DNA of 36,840 nt from Thermococcus sp. (lineage in GTDB: Archaea; Methanobacteriota_B; Thermococci; Thermococcales; Thermococcaceae): assembly GCA_021160985.1 (NCBI GenBank), contig JAGHBN010000151.1, positions 1-36,840 on the forward strand, read 5' to 3'. Shown here in pieces: positions 1 to 8,263 of the stretch. Position 1 is the stretch's first letter, and every line of letters starts with the position of its first letter. The notes under the pieces are model-generated. The model had not been told where the DNA came from. It worked only from the letters and a program-made list of their open reading frames with translations, and did not search any database. A program made the translations under genes and the position numbers.

Positions 1-1
1 C

Positions 2-844
2 TCGGGGAACCGTGTGAACTACTCAATGGTGACCATAGGCGGCGTCAGGAGGGACATAGACGAGAAGGGCAAGAGGCTCATCCTCGACCTGATAAAGTAC
101 TACAGGAGCATAATGCCTCAGATAGAGGAGGTATTCCTCCACGACCCGACCATAGAGGCGCGTCTGAGAGACACGGCGGTGGTAAGCAGGCGCATCGCCA
201 GAGAGTACGGTGCAGTCGGCCCGACCGCCAGGGGTTCTGGGCTAAAGGTGGACGCCAGGTGGAGCGAGGGGCTCGGCGTTTACCCGGACCTTGGAGTTAA
301 GCCGGTGCTCCCGCAGGACGTCACCGGCGAGAAGCCGCACGGCGACGTTTACGACAGGACGGCCGTGAGAATTGGAGAGATTCACCAGAGCCTTGAGCTT
401 CTTGAACATGCACTCGACCAGATGCCAGACGGAAAAATCAAGGCCTTCCCGAAGGACAACGTCCTCGTCGCCAAGCTCAAGATTATGGTCGACGGGGAGG
501 GAGTCGGAAGATACGAGGCCCCGCGTGGCGAGCTGGTGCACTACGTCCGCGGAAAGAGGGGCTCCGACAAGCCGCTCCGCTGGAAGGCAAGGGAGCCGAC
601 CTTCCCGAACATCTTCACCATCGCCAAGGGACTGGTGGGCAACCAGGTCGCGGACGTCGTGGTTGCCATCGCCTCAATAGACCCGTGCCTCAGCTGTACG
701 GACAGGGTTGCCGTGATTCAGGACGGAAAGAAGAGAGTCCTCACCGAAAAAGATCTCATCAAGGCCTCGATAGAGAAGACGCGCGAGCTCAATCCGGAGG
801 TTAAGGGAGACCCAAGCCCGCTCGGAGTGGGCTGTGTGAGGTGA
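2..844 (+). CDS. mbhL: Membrane-bound [NiFe] hydrogenase large subunit MbhL (5' end outside window)
   Basis: This is the catalytic subunit of the ferredoxin-oxidising, H2-evolving, ion-pumping Mbh complex, located on the cytoplasmic face of the membrane. The frame is open from base 2, so the N-terminal part with the first CxxC is missing. The C-terminal NiFe-binding motif DPCLSCTDR is intact, so this looks hydrogenase-competent. About 45 residues follow that motif; in group 4 hydrogenases such as HycE an extension after the Arg is removed by a maturation protease, and I infer the same here. The stop overlaps the mbhM translation start region. The order L-M-N fits mbh; in the related Mbx (sulfane reductase) operon the M gene lies before J. 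A formate- or CO-linked hydrogenase of the same class is the main alternative, since the upstream genes are not visible. Confidence 0.9.
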   Translation, partial: SGNRVNYSMVTIGGVRRDIDEKGKRLILDLIKYYRSIMPQIEEVFLHDPTIEARLRDTAVVSRRIAREYGAVGPTARGSGLKVDARWSEGLGVYPDLGVKPVLPQDVTGEKPHGDVYDRTAVRIGEIHQSLELLEHALDQMPDGKIKAFPKDNVLVAKLKIMVDGEGVGRYEAPRGELVHYVRGKRGSDKPLRWKAREPTFPNIFTIAKGLVGNQVADVVVAIASIDPCLSCTDRVAVIQDGKKRVLTEKDLIKASIEKTRELNPEVKGDPSPLGVGCVR

Positions 845-849
845 TGGAG

Positions 850-1842
850 ATGGACGTCATGACAAACATCGTCTATCCTGTAGCAGGTCTGATAGGCCTC
901 TATGCCTTCGTCTCACTCGCCTCACTCCTCTGGGAAGGAATAGACAGGAAGCTGGTCGCGAGGATGCAGAGGAGGGTCGGCCCGCCGCTCCTCCAGCCGG
1001 TCTACGACTTCCTCAAGCTGGCAAGCAAGGAGACGATAATCCCAAACACCGCCAACTACATGTTCAGAGCGGCACCCGTGCTCGCCCTAGCGACAGTCAT
1101 AGCGCTCCTCCCCTACACCCCGATGGGCTTCGAACCGATCCTCTCGAGCAGGGGGGACGTCATCGTCTTCATCTACCTCCTCACGCTGATATGCTTCTTC
1201 AAGATACTCGGTGCAATAAGCTCCGGAAGCCCCTACGCGAAGATAGGTGCGGCGAGGGAAGCCGCGATACTGGTGTCCAGGGAGCCGGCCATGATGCTGG
1301 CAATCTTCGCAATAATGTGGCGCCTCGGAAAGCTCGGCGTTGAGAAGCCGTTCAGCATGGGGGTCTTCTACCAGCACAACATCTGGGAGATAGGGACACC
1401 GCTCAGCTTCGTTGGTGCAGTAATCCTCCTTTACGTCTTCGTCATCTGGCTGGTGAGTGAGATAGAGGCCGGATACTTCAACATCCCCGACGCTGAGGAA
1501 GAGATAGCCGAAGGTGCCCTCGCCGAGTACAGCGGGCGCTACCTGGCCCTGCTGAAGCTCACGAAGGCACTCAAGACCTACATAGCGGCGTCGCTCGTCG
1601 TGTCAATATTCTTCCCATGGGGAATAGCGAGTTACTTTAACCTCAGCGGGCTTTCAGCCGACATCGTGAACCTGCTCTTCCACACGCTCAAGGTGTTCAT
1701 CCTGCTCTTCGCAGTCCAGAGCGTCTTCAGGGCCACCACCGGCAGACTCAGAATAACACAGGCCGTTGAACTCCTCTGGAAGAACGTCCTCCCAGCCTCA
1801 ATCATCGGCACCCTCCTCATAGCCATGGAGGTGATAATGTGA
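850..1842 (+). CDS. mbhM: Membrane-bound hydrogenase subunit MbhM (NuoH/HycD-like)
   Basis: This polytopic membrane protein of about 330 residues is homologous to complex I NuoH and couples the hydrogenase arm to the ion-pumping module. It has many hydrophobic helices (for example residues 10-30, 75-95, 105-125, 185-205 and the C-terminal helix). It also has the charged loop VSEIEAGYFNIPDAEEEI, typical of the NuoH family at the quinone-like cavity. Upstream in-frame starts exist at 841 (GTG) and 844 (ATG, overlapping the mbhL stop). I prefer ATG 850 because GAGGTGAT lies just before it. Its last four bases overlap the mbhN start, indicating translational coupling. Confidence 0.9.
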   Translation: MDVMTNIVYPVAGLIGLYAFVSLASLLWEGIDRKLVARMQRRVGPPLLQPVYDFLKLASKETIIPNTANYMFRAAPVLALATVIALLPYTPMGFEPILSSRGDVIVFIYLLTLICFFKILGAISSGSPYAKIGAAREAAILVSREPAMMLAIFAIMWRLGKLGVEKPFSMGVFYQHNIWEIGTPLSFVGAVILLYVFVIWLVSEIEAGYFNIPDAEEEIAEGALAEYSGRYLALLKLTKALKTYIAASLVVSIFFPWGIASYFNLSGLSADIVNLLFHTLKVFILLFAVQSVFRATTGRLRITQAVELLWKNVLPASIIGTLLIAMEVIM

Positions 1843-2276
1843 GCCTCTCACCCCTCGTCCCCACAGTACTTAGAAACCTGTTCAAGAAACCAGCAACCAA
1901 CCTCTTCCCCAAAACCGAGCCAGTACCCGTCCCGGAGAACTTCAGGGGTCAGATAAAGTACAACGTGGACAAGTGCGTCGGCTGCAGGATGTGCGTCACC
2001 GTCTGTCCGGCAGGAGTCTTCGTCTTCTTACCCGAGATAAGGAAGGTCGCCCTGTGGACGGCTCGCTGTGTCTACTGCAAGCAGTGTGTCGACGTCTGCC
2101 CGACCGGGGCGCTCCAGATGAGCGACGAGTTTCTGCTGGCGAGCTACGACAACTACGACGACAAGTTCATCCCGCTCAAGCCAGAAAAGGTCGAGGAGAT
2201 CAAGAAGAGGCTTGAGGAGCAGAAGAAGGCAAAGGAAAAGGCCCAGGCTGAAAAGAAGGAGCAGTCCAAAGCGTGA
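1839..2276 (+). CDS. mbhN: Membrane-bound hydrogenase polyferredoxin subunit MbhN (NuoI-like)
   Basis: This 145-residue iron-sulfur subunit relays electrons from reduced ferredoxin towards the NiFe small subunit. Two [4Fe-4S] motifs are clear: CVGCRMCVTVCP (about residues 46-57) and CVYCKQCVDVCP (about residues 79-90). The C-terminus is a Lys/Glu-rich tail. It starts at GTG 1839 in a GTGA overlap with the mbhM stop, so it belongs to the same operon. It is the last gene of the operon, because a T-rich stretch and a convergent gene follow directly. Confidence 0.92.
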   Translation: MSLSPLVPTVLRNLFKKPATNLFPKTEPVPVPENFRGQIKYNVDKCVGCRMCVTVCPAGVFVFLPEIRKVALWTARCVYCKQCVDVCPTGALQMSDEFLLASYDNYDDKFIPLKPEKVEEIKKRLEEQKKAKEKAQAEKKEQSKA

Positions 2277-2284
2277 GTGACTTG

Positions 2285-2298
2285 CCTTTTCTTTTTAG
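2285..2298 (+). terminator. T-rich terminator after the mbh operon
   Basis: A run of T residues interrupted once (CTTTTCTTTTTAG) lies eight bases after the mbhN stop, in the 43-bp gap before a convergent gene. Oligo-T stretches without a strong hairpin are the usual intrinsic terminators in Thermococcales. Confidence 0.6.
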
Positions 2299-2319
2299 CC
2301 CCCTCTACTCACTTTTCCA

Positions 2320-2850
2320 CTAATACTGCGCTACCTCTGCTCCCGGGATTTCTACCCTTATCCCCATGAGCTCTGCCTCGCCCTTCAGTCTTAGATAGTG
2401 CGTCCACTCGACATCGGCGAGGTATTTGTAGACTTTTCGAGCGTTCTCATCCTGCGTGATCTCGGCGAGCCTCTCGTAGAGCCTCTTAGCTATCAGCTCG
2501 GTTTCCATAGCTATTTTCAGGACGTAGGGTATGTTCTCCGGGTCTTCGAGGGCCCTCGCAAGGACTTCAGCCTCAATGTAAGGCAGGTCAATCTTTTTGG
2601 GCTCTTCACCGTAGGTGCGTACATAGATCCGCTTAAGCGTGTTTCCGTGTTCTTCTGACTCCCTGGCAAGGTCCATGAAAGTTCCGATAAGGCTCGCCGG
2701 AAGACGGAGCTCCTCGGCCTTTTCGGCCAGCTTCCAGTAAATCTTTGCCTCTTCGTACTCACCAAATATCCAGTAGGCAAGGACTTCTTTTTCGCTCAGC
2801 TTCGAGAGCATTCTCTCAAAATCGGCCAGAACTTTTTCAAGGTCTTCCAT
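2320..2850 (-). CDS. Ferritin-like / rubrerythrin-like protein, paralog 1
   Basis: This 176-residue helical protein is predicted to form a four-helix ferritin-like bundle with a di-metal site. Candidate ligands are EYEEAKIYWKLAE in helix 1, the ESEEH segment in helix 2, a Glu in METELIAKRLYE in helix 3 and EWTHY in helix 4. It has no rubredoxin domain and no membrane segment, so it is not a full rubrerythrin. It is the downstream member of three tandem paralogs (see 2949-3431 and 3434-3913) but has its own TATA box. Its C-terminus converges on mbhN. A role in peroxide or iron handling beside an oxygen-sensitive hydrogenase is inference only. Confidence 0.75.
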   Translation of the reverse strand: MEDLEKVLADFERMLSKLSEKEVLAYWIFGEYEEAKIYWKLAEKAEELRLPASLIGTFMDLARESEEHGNTLKRIYVRTYGEEPKKIDLPYIEAEVLARALEDPENIPYVLKIAMETELIAKRLYERLAEITQDENARKVYKYLADVEWTHYLRLKGEAELMGIRVEIPGAEVAQY

Positions 2851-2865
2851 TTTGATTCGCCGAAG

Positions 2866-2874
2866 TTTTTATAC
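2866..2874 (-). promoter_or_regulatory. TATA box for ferritin-like paralog 1
   Basis: On the minus strand GTATAAAAA lies 16-24 bases before the ATG at 2850. That spacing predicts a very short leader or leaderless transcript, and indeed no good ribosome binding site precedes this start. Confidence 0.6.
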
Positions 2875-2915
2875 ATCATAATAGACTTAAAAGTTTCTGC
2901 TAAAGAAGTCAATTC

Positions 2916-2940
2916 CCGAAAATTCGAAAAACGAAAAAAG
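2916..2940 (-). terminator. Terminator downstream of ferritin-like paralog 2
   Basis: Reading the minus strand, three T-tracts in succession (CTTTTTTC, GTTTTTC, ATTTTC) follow the stop of the 2949-3431 gene. They separate it from the independently promoted third paralog. Confidence 0.55.
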
Positions 2941-2948
2941 ACTCTGTT

Positions 2949-3431
2949 TCAGGTATCAACATTTTTGCCCTCCAAAAGGCGCAGAAGAGCCTCGTAGTGG
3001 CCCCTCTCAATATCGGCCAGGCTAAGGTATATTCTCCTTAATTCCTCGTCCCCGCACTCCTCCGCCAGCTTCCTGTAAATCGTCTCCGCAAGTTTCTCGC
3101 TCTCGAGGGCCACTTTGATGACATCCTCCAGGTCTTCGACCTTCCAGAACTTGCCGAAAACGTTGAGGGACTCGACGTTTGGGACGTTCACTTCGACGAG
3201 CTCGTCGCCGTACCGCTCGCGATATATCCTGTAAAGCTCGTCTCCATGCCCCTTGGACTCGTCGCCGAGCCTCTTAAAAGTCAGAACTACTTCTTCCGGG
3301 AGGCCAAGCTCCCCGGCCCTCTCTGCAAGCTTCCAGTAGATTTCAGCTTCCTCGTATTCGCCTCTAATCCAGTAGCTCAGGAGTTCGCGCTCATTGAGCT
3401 TTCTAATCTCGTTCAAGATTTCGACAACCAT
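2949..3431 (-). CDS. Ferritin-like / rubrerythrin-like protein, paralog 2
   Basis: This 160-residue protein is clearly paralogous to its two neighbours. It shares EYEEAEIYWKLAE near the N-terminus, DESKGHGDELYRIY, ALESEKLAETIYRKLAE and DIERGHYEALLRLLE, giving the same spaced acidic and His pattern expected of a di-iron helical bundle. The start ATG 3431 lies two bases after the stop of paralog 3, and its ribosome binding site GGTGATT is inside the end of that gene. The two are therefore co-transcribed and probably translationally coupled. Confidence 0.75.
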   Translation of the reverse strand: MVVEILNEIRKLNERELLSYWIRGEYEEAEIYWKLAERAGELGLPEEVVLTFKRLGDESKGHGDELYRIYRERYGDELVEVNVPNVESLNVFGKFWKVEDLEDVIKVALESEKLAETIYRKLAEECGDEELRRIYLSLADIERGHYEALLRLLEGKNVDT

Positions 3432-3433
3432 GT

Positions 3434-3913
3434 TTAATCACCCAGCAGTTCGTATTCCTTCTTCAGGGCCTCATAATGCCCCCTCTCAACCTCGGCGAGC
3501 TTGAGGTAGAGCTCCCTCAGGCGTTCGTCATCAACTTTCTCGGCCAGCGCTTTGTAGGCCCCCGTTGCCATCAGCTCGCTCTCCATTGCAGTTTCAAGCA
3601 CTTCTTTAACTTGATCGGCGCGCTCAAACTTCTCGAGGACGGGAAGGACCTCCAGCGGCGGAATTTCGGTCGAAGGCTCCCCTCCAAAGGACCTCCTTAA
3701 ATGCCTTGTTAGCTCTTCGGCGTGCCTTTCGGAGTCCCTGCTGAGCTTAAGAAAGGTCTCAACGAGGTTCTCCGGAAGCCCAAGATTTTTAGCCCTTTCA
3801 GCAAGCTCCCTGTAGAACTCCGCCTCCTCCCTTTCGCTTGCTATCCAGTAGGCCAGCGCTTCTTCATAGCTTATCTTCTGAAGCCTCTCGATGACCTCTT
3901 CAACGTCCAGCAT
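3434..3913 (-). CDS. Ferritin-like / rubrerythrin-like protein, paralog 3 (first in operon)
   Basis: This 159-residue helical protein is the most diverged of the three paralogs but keeps the same skeleton: EREEAEFYRELAE, RDSERHAEEL, AMESELMATGAYKALAE and EVERGHYEAL. It is preceded by AGGGGATAAAG as ribosome binding site and is the first gene of a two-gene operon with paralog 2. I infer that divergence among the three copies reflects specialisation or hetero-oligomer formation rather than a recent duplication, because nucleotide identity is visibly low. Confidence 0.72.
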   Translation of the reverse strand: MLDVEEVIERLQKISYEEALAYWIASEREEAEFYRELAERAKNLGLPENLVETFLKLSRDSERHAEELTRHLRRSFGGEPSTEIPPLEVLPVLEKFERADQVKEVLETAMESELMATGAYKALAEKVDDERLRELYLKLAEVERGHYEALKKEYELLGD

Positions 3914-4011
3914 CTTTATCCCCTGAACAGTTTGTAGGCCAGCCTAATAAGCTTTTGTCATGAACGAAAATCCAGAAGACAACCATTGAGCGTTTCCAAA
4001 ATCAAAACTGC

Positions 4012-4497
4012 TCAGTCCTCCACCTTAAACTTAAGGAGTTCACCCCTCCGAACGAGGCCGATTCCCGCCCTTTTTCCGAGAACCTCCACAATAACTGTGA
4101 AGTCGGGTTCACTCAGGTTCACTCTGAGGCCGTAGCCCTCGACAAGAAGGGAGCCCAGTTTGACCTCAAGTTCCCTCTGGGACAGTTCCCGGTTCCCCCT
4201 AGCCTTTGCCCGGACCGCAAATGTCCCATCTATCTTTTTCCCAAGTTCAACGACTGCATTTTCGATATCTTCCCATCTTGCGGGAACGATAACATCGAGC
4301 GGCACGACACGCTGTATTGCCTGTGTCTCAAACCCCCTCAGCCTTTCAAGGACTTCCTCTTTGGGAAGCGGCGTCTCGGCAAGGAGAACGCCTTTCCAGT
4401 CCGTCCCCTTGACCCTGACGTTCCCCAGGGCCCACTCGAGTTCAAGGATAGCATCCCCCTCCCTCCCGGGGGGAGCCGTCACCAGAATGACCGTCAT
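4012..4497 (-). CDS. Stand-alone THUMP domain protein (Tan1-like)
   Basis: This 161-residue protein consists of little more than a THUMP RNA-binding module. Its core from about residue 60 reads FETQAIQRVVPLDVI ... FAVRAKARGNRELSQRELEVKLGSL ... VNLSEPDFTVIVEVLGKRAGIGLV, matching THUMP proteins that bind tRNA acceptor stems. No methyltransferase, thiouridylase or deaminase domain is attached. The nearest functional analogue is Tan1, the adaptor for tRNA N4-acetylcytidine formation; that assignment is by architecture only. The start ATG 4497 follows GGTGAGCG and diverges from the AAA ATPase gene through a shared TATA element. Confidence 0.8.
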   Translation of the reverse strand: MTVILVTAPPGREGDAILELEWALGNVRVKGTDWKGVLLAETPLPKEEVLERLRGFETQAIQRVVPLDVIVPARWEDIENAVVELGKKIDGTFAVRAKARGNRELSQRELEVKLGSLLVEGYGLRVNLSEPDFTVIVEVLGKRAGIGLVRRGELLKFKVED

Positions 4498-4518
4498 TTT
4501 CGCTCACCAATGGACAAG

Positions 4519-4529
4519 TTTTTATATCC
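4519..4529. promoter_or_regulatory. TATA element shared by divergent genes 4012-4497 and 4559-5761
   Basis: TTTTTATAT read on the plus strand is ATATAAAAA on the minus strand. Its centre is about 35 bases before the plus-strand ATG (4559) and about 27 bases before the minus-strand ATG (4497). No other TATA-like sequence is present in the 61-bp gap, so one element probably serves both directions. Confidence 0.55.
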
Positions 4530-4558
4530 TGAAAGCCAAGATAGTGCGGTGAGGTTAA

Positions 4559-5761
4559 ATGGAATCTGGTGGCCTTAAGCTTTATCCCTATCAGTCATAC
4601 GAAATATACGGCCTTTCTCGAAACCCCTTTGAGCAGCTTGCGAGTGAGGGAATAAGGGACGTTGAGAGCATTCACGTTTATCAGGAGGTGGACATGCGCC
4701 TCCAGATGATAATCTCAGAGGTAATAGGAAACAAGAGCTCGATAGCGCTCAGCATAGTCGGGCCCCTTGGAATGGGCAAGACCCAGAGGCTCAAGACAAT
4801 AGCCAAGGCAATAGAAGAGCACAAAGGAAAGGCCCTCTACGTCAAGGTTGATACCCACGACATCCTGAAGCTGACAAGGGACATATTCTACGCCATCAAA
4901 CCGCCAAAGAGCAGGACGAACATCTTTCTAGAAAACCTCTCGAGAAAGCTCGGCTTCATAGATAGGCTCGAGAAGATGCTGAGCGACACGCAGGAGTACA
5001 AGAGCAGGGACATAGCAGAGCTCCTTGCAGAACAGCTGGGCAAATACCCCTACTCCGCCCTTCTCCTCGACGAGCTGGAGAACATGCAGGGGGCGAGCGA
5101 AAAGGAGAAGATACAGTTCTTTGAGATGCTGAGGCACTTCATCAGCAACATGCCCGAGGGCTGCATCGTTGCCTTCGCCTGCGTACCCGAGGCCTACGAG
5201 GAGTACTCAAAGATATTCCCCGCTTTCTTCATGCGCCTCCACTACGAGTTCAAGCTGCGCCCGATGAGCCTCGATGAGGTCTACGAACTCGTAAAGAAGA
5301 GGCTGAACAAGGTCAGGGTAAAGGACACGGACGACCCCCTGTACCCCTTTACCGAGGATGCAATAAAGCTCATCCACAGGCTGGGAAGGGGCAATCCGAG
5401 ACAGACGCTGAGACTGCTCCACTACGTCCTCACTGAGGCGGCGAAACACCGCTTCGACCCGATAGACGACTTCGTTGTGACCACCATTCTCGAGGAGCCA
5501 AAGAGCCTCGACGAGTACCTCACCAGGATTCCAAAAGAGTACAAGGAGCTCGTTAAGACGATAGTCTTTGAGTTCAACGGAGGGCCTGCGAGCTACATCC
5601 AGATAGCCAAGGTCGTGAAGAAGCCGGGCGTCCAGGTCTACGAGAACCTCAACGAGCTCGTGAGGCTCGGATTCCTCGTTGGGGATCCAGGAGGAAACTA
5701 CAAGGTTCCGGATTACGTGAGGAAGTTCCTCGAGGAAGGACAGGCCCAGGAAGAGGAGTAG
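4559..5761 (+). CDS. AAA+ ATPase with C-terminal winged helix (Orc1/Cdc6-like fold), role unknown
   Basis: This 400-residue P-loop protein has Walker A GPLGMGKT at about residue 69 and Walker B ALLLDELEN at about residue 167. A sensor-2-like GRGNPRQTLRLLHYVL lies in the helical lid, and a C-terminal winged-helix region of about 90 residues ends NYKVPDYVRKFLEE. The layout is that of Orc1/Cdc6-type and related archaeal ATPases, but it is not evidently the replication initiator itself, and no origin-like repeats flank it. The start ATG 4559 has GGTGAGG immediately upstream. The next gene begins 22 bp after its stop with its own ribosome binding site, so the pair may be co-transcribed. Confidence 0.75.
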   Translation: MESGGLKLYPYQSYEIYGLSRNPFEQLASEGIRDVESIHVYQEVDMRLQMIISEVIGNKSSIALSIVGPLGMGKTQRLKTIAKAIEEHKGKALYVKVDTHDILKLTRDIFYAIKPPKSRTNIFLENLSRKLGFIDRLEKMLSDTQEYKSRDIAELLAEQLGKYPYSALLLDELENMQGASEKEKIQFFEMLRHFISNMPEGCIVAFACVPEAYEEYSKIFPAFFMRLHYEFKLRPMSLDEVYELVKKRLNKVRVKDTDDPLYPFTEDAIKLIHRLGRGNPRQTLRLLHYVLTEAAKHRFDPIDDFVVTTILEEPKSLDEYLTRIPKEYKELVKTIVFEFNGGPASYIQIAKVVKKPGVQVYENLNELVRLGFLVGDPGGNYKVPDYVRKFLEEGQAQEEE

Positions 5762-5783
5762 CAAAATTCCTCGAGGTGAAATC

Positions 5784-6314
5784 ATGAACTACGAGGAGCA
5801 CGTGGTAGCAGGGATAGTTAGTTATCCCCTTCTAATTTTCCTCGCCGGCCTTTTGAAGCACTTTCTTCAAGTCCCCTTTAGAATGAGCACCGCTGCCATG
5901 ATGCTCGGATATGCCCTCTACGTCTTCGGAAGCGACCTCCCGGACATAGACCACCCGGACGCCCTTATACACCGCGGTGCAAAAGCCGTAGTCGCGGTTC
6001 TGATCGGAAGCGCAGTATACACCCACACAATAAGCTCAATTGATTTCGGGGAGCCCTGGAAGACCCTCACCGCTGCCTGGGGGGTAGGAACCGCGGGAGC
6101 ACTGGCGGCGTGGTATGGGTTCTCGGAGCTCATGCCCCGGCATAGGGGGATCATCCATTCCCTAGCCTTCGCATTGGTTTACGGGCTCCTGTCCCTCCTA
6201 TTCGCCGATTACGGGCTTAAAATGAGCTGGGAGGAAGCCCTGTTCGTCGGGTTCGCGGCTTTCTCCGGCTACACACTCCACCTGCTCCTCGACCGCTCAG
6301 TCAAACTGGTCTGA
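5784..6314 (+). CDS. YdjM-family membrane-bound metal-dependent hydrolase
   Basis: This 176-residue integral membrane protein carries the family's spaced metal-binding motifs: GSDLPDIDHPD (residues about 49-59), HRGIIHS (about 119-125) and GYTLHLLLDR near the end. Each lies beside a hydrophobic helix. Members (DUF457/YdjM) are predicted zinc-dependent phospholipid or nucleotide hydrolases; the substrate is unknown. The start follows GAGGTGA by five bases, 22 bp after the ATPase gene. Confidence 0.8.
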   Translation: MNYEEHVVAGIVSYPLLIFLAGLLKHFLQVPFRMSTAAMMLGYALYVFGSDLPDIDHPDALIHRGAKAVVAVLIGSAVYTHTISSIDFGEPWKTLTAAWGVGTAGALAAWYGFSELMPRHRGIIHSLAFALVYGLLSLLFADYGLKMSWEEALFVGFAAFSGYTLHLLLDRSVKLV

Positions 6315-6360
6315 GGGGAAAGCTTATTCGTCCCAAAGTTCAAGTCCCGTTGGTGGTGAC

Positions 6361-7203
6361 ATGAACCCCGGAGCCATGTTCATCCTCCTGGTTCTTTTTA
6401 TTATCCTGGGAATAGCCCTCATGGCCCACAGGACGCAGGAAGAAGCAAGACGGAAGGCCGAAAAGTTCCGGGAAGGGATAAAAATCGATGGTAGCATGGT
6501 AATCCTCCCGAGGAGGATGGGGCTCGTCAAAGGGAGGCTTATCCTCAAGGGACACTGGTCGAGCACCGGGAAGAGCCGGCACTATTCCGTTGACAGAGAA
6601 TTCACCCGGGAAACCGAGCTGAAGACTGACAGAATAGAACTGAAGCCCGAAAGGTTTTCTCTCGTCATGAACCGAAATGAGGACGTTTTAATAGACGTCC
6701 CCGCGTATCTCGTCACGGAACCTGAGTTTGAAAATACCGTTGTGATACCCATAAACCCCTCCTACAGGTTCGAGCTCGACAGGCAGTCGCTTGAGGCCTC
6801 AAAGGACATGGAGTTCGCCCACGCGAGGATTGAACTGACCGAGTGGGGCTTTTCCGGGAAGCTCTACGCCACCGTCCAGAAGTGCAGGGGTGCGAGGCTG
6901 GAGCTGAAATGGAAGGACCCCGATACCACGGAGAAGCTCGCCGAGACCAGTGAGAGCGCGGAGTTCAGAAGGGAGTTTATGAGGGAGAAGTTCGTGATAA
7001 TTTCCAACAAGAACGTCGCTGACCCGAGGAGCTTCAAAAGGCTCCTTGGAAATGCCGCTTTCATGGAGGGCCACGGCGAGTACGCGGTAGAGCTCACTCT
7101 CGACGTCCCGCTTGGAAGCGACGTCCACGACAGAGCAACCTTGAGGGCCGAGCCCGGAGCGGAGGTACCGGAGGGCGAAACAAGGGTCGAGGTCGTGGTT
7201 TAA
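6361..7203 (+). CDS. Unknown protein with single N-terminal membrane anchor
   Basis: This 280-residue protein has one hydrophobic segment at residues 5-22, followed by a charged stretch and then a beta-rich domain. Repeated strand-turn patterns such as FELDRQSLEAS and ARIELTEWGFSGKLYATV suggest a bipartite beta-sandwich. There is no lipobox and no recognisable catalytic motif, and I do not recognise the family. The start ATG 6361 is directly preceded by GGTGGTGAC. Confidence 0.65.
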   Translation: MNPGAMFILLVLFIILGIALMAHRTQEEARRKAEKFREGIKIDGSMVILPRRMGLVKGRLILKGHWSSTGKSRHYSVDREFTRETELKTDRIELKPERFSLVMNRNEDVLIDVPAYLVTEPEFENTVVIPINPSYRFELDRQSLEASKDMEFAHARIELTEWGFSGKLYATVQKCRGARLELKWKDPDTTEKLAETSESAEFRREFMREKFVIISNKNVADPRSFKRLLGNAAFMEGHGEYAVELTLDVPLGSDVHDRATLRAEPGAEVPEGETRVEVVV

Positions 7204-7227
7204 ATACACACCGGTGGGCAATAATGC

Positions 7228-7237
7228 TTTTAAATAT
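7228..7237 (+). promoter_or_regulatory. TATA box of trxB
   Basis: TTTTAAATAT is located about 38 bases before the trxB ATG at 7271 and is followed by the small inverted repeat CAAC-N5-GTTG (7239-7251). The ribosome binding site GGAGGTGA is at 7258-7265. Confidence 0.55.
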
Positions 7238-7270
7238 TCAACCAAAAGTTGAGAACTGGAGGTGAGAAAG

Positions 7271-8263
7271 ATGTTCAGCCTTGGAGGATTTTCACGTGGT
7301 GGAGAATATGAGAACAAGACCTGGGACGTGCTTATCATCGGAGCAGGGCCGGCCGGCTTCACGGCAGCGATATACGCGGCGCGCTTTGGACTGGATACCC
7401 TGATAGTCAGCAAGGACCTCGGCGGAAACATGGCACTGACAGACCTCATAGAGAACTACCCCGGCTTCCCGGACGGAATCAGCGGCTCAGAGCTGACAAA
7501 CAAGATGCACGAGCACGTCAAGAAGCTCGGCGTTGATATTGTCTTCGACGAGGTCGAGAGGATTGATCCGACCGAGTGTGCCTACTACGAGGGTCCATGC
7601 AAGTTCGCGGTCAGGACAAAGAACGGCAAGGAGTATAAGGCGAAGACCATTATAATAGCCGTAGGCGCCGCCCCGAGGAAGCTCCACGTCCCCGGAGAAG
7701 AGGAGTTTATGGGAAGGGGCGTTTCCTACTGTGCCACCTGTGACGGCCCGCTTTTCAAGGGCAAGAAGGTCATAGTTGTCGGCGGGGGGAACACGGCACT
7801 TCAGGAGGCCCTCTATCTCAAGAGCATCGGTGTTGACGTCACCCTCGTCCACAGGCGCGACGAGTTCAGGGCAGACAAGATACTCCAGGACCGCTTTAGG
7901 GAGAGCGGAATTCCTGCGATACTCAACACGGTCGTGACTGAGATTAAGGGCACCAACAAGGTCGAGGCCGTGAAGCTGAAGAACCGCGTCACCGGCGAGG
8001 AGATCGAGATGAAGGTCGATGGAGTGTTCATCTTTATCGGCTACGAGCCGAAGACCGACTTCGTCAAGCACCTCAGCATAACCGACGAGTACGGCTACAT
8101 TGAGGTCGACATGCACATGCGCACAAAGGTCAAGGGCATCTTCGCCGCAGGAGACATAACCAACGTCTTCAAGCAAATAGCGGTAGCGGTCGGCCAGGGA
8201 GCGATAGCGGCAAACTCCGCCAAGGAGCTTCTCGAGGAGTGGAAGGTGAAGAACGGAGACTGA
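7271..8263 (+). CDS. trxB: Thioredoxin reductase (FAD/NAD(P)H, low-Mr type)
   Basis: This cytosolic flavoprotein reduces thioredoxin- or glutaredoxin-like partners with NAD(P)H. An FAD-binding GAGPAG lies near residue 26. The redox-active CATC disulfide (in SYCATCDGP) is at about residues 154-157, followed by the NAD(P)H Rossmann motif VVGGGNTALQEALYL. The C-terminal FAD motif GIFAAGDITN completes the order seen in low-molecular-weight TrxR. The frame could open at GTG 7262, but that codon is part of the ribosome binding site GGAGGTGA, so ATG 7271 (330 residues) is the better start. It appears monocistronic. Confidence 0.95.
   Translation: MFSLGGFSRGGEYENKTWDVLIIGAGPAGFTAAIYAARFGLDTLIVSKDLGGNMALTDLIENYPGFPDGISGSELTNKMHEHVKKLGVDIVFDEVERIDPTECAYYEGPCKFAVRTKNGKEYKAKTIIIAVGAAPRKLHVPGEEEFMGRGVSYCATCDGPLFKGKKVIVVGGGNTALQEALYLKSIGVDVTLVHRRDEFRADKILQDRFRESGIPAILNTVVTEIKGTNKVEAVKLKNRVTGEEIEMKVDGVFIFIGYEPKTDFVKHLSITDEYGYIEVDMHMRTKVKGIFAAGDITNVFKQIAVAVGQGAIAANSAKELLEEWKVKNGD

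Noticed and set aside
6324..6360. tRNA-like GTTCAAGTCC segment
   Set aside because: It resembles a T-arm, but no acceptor, D or anticodon arms can be formed around it.
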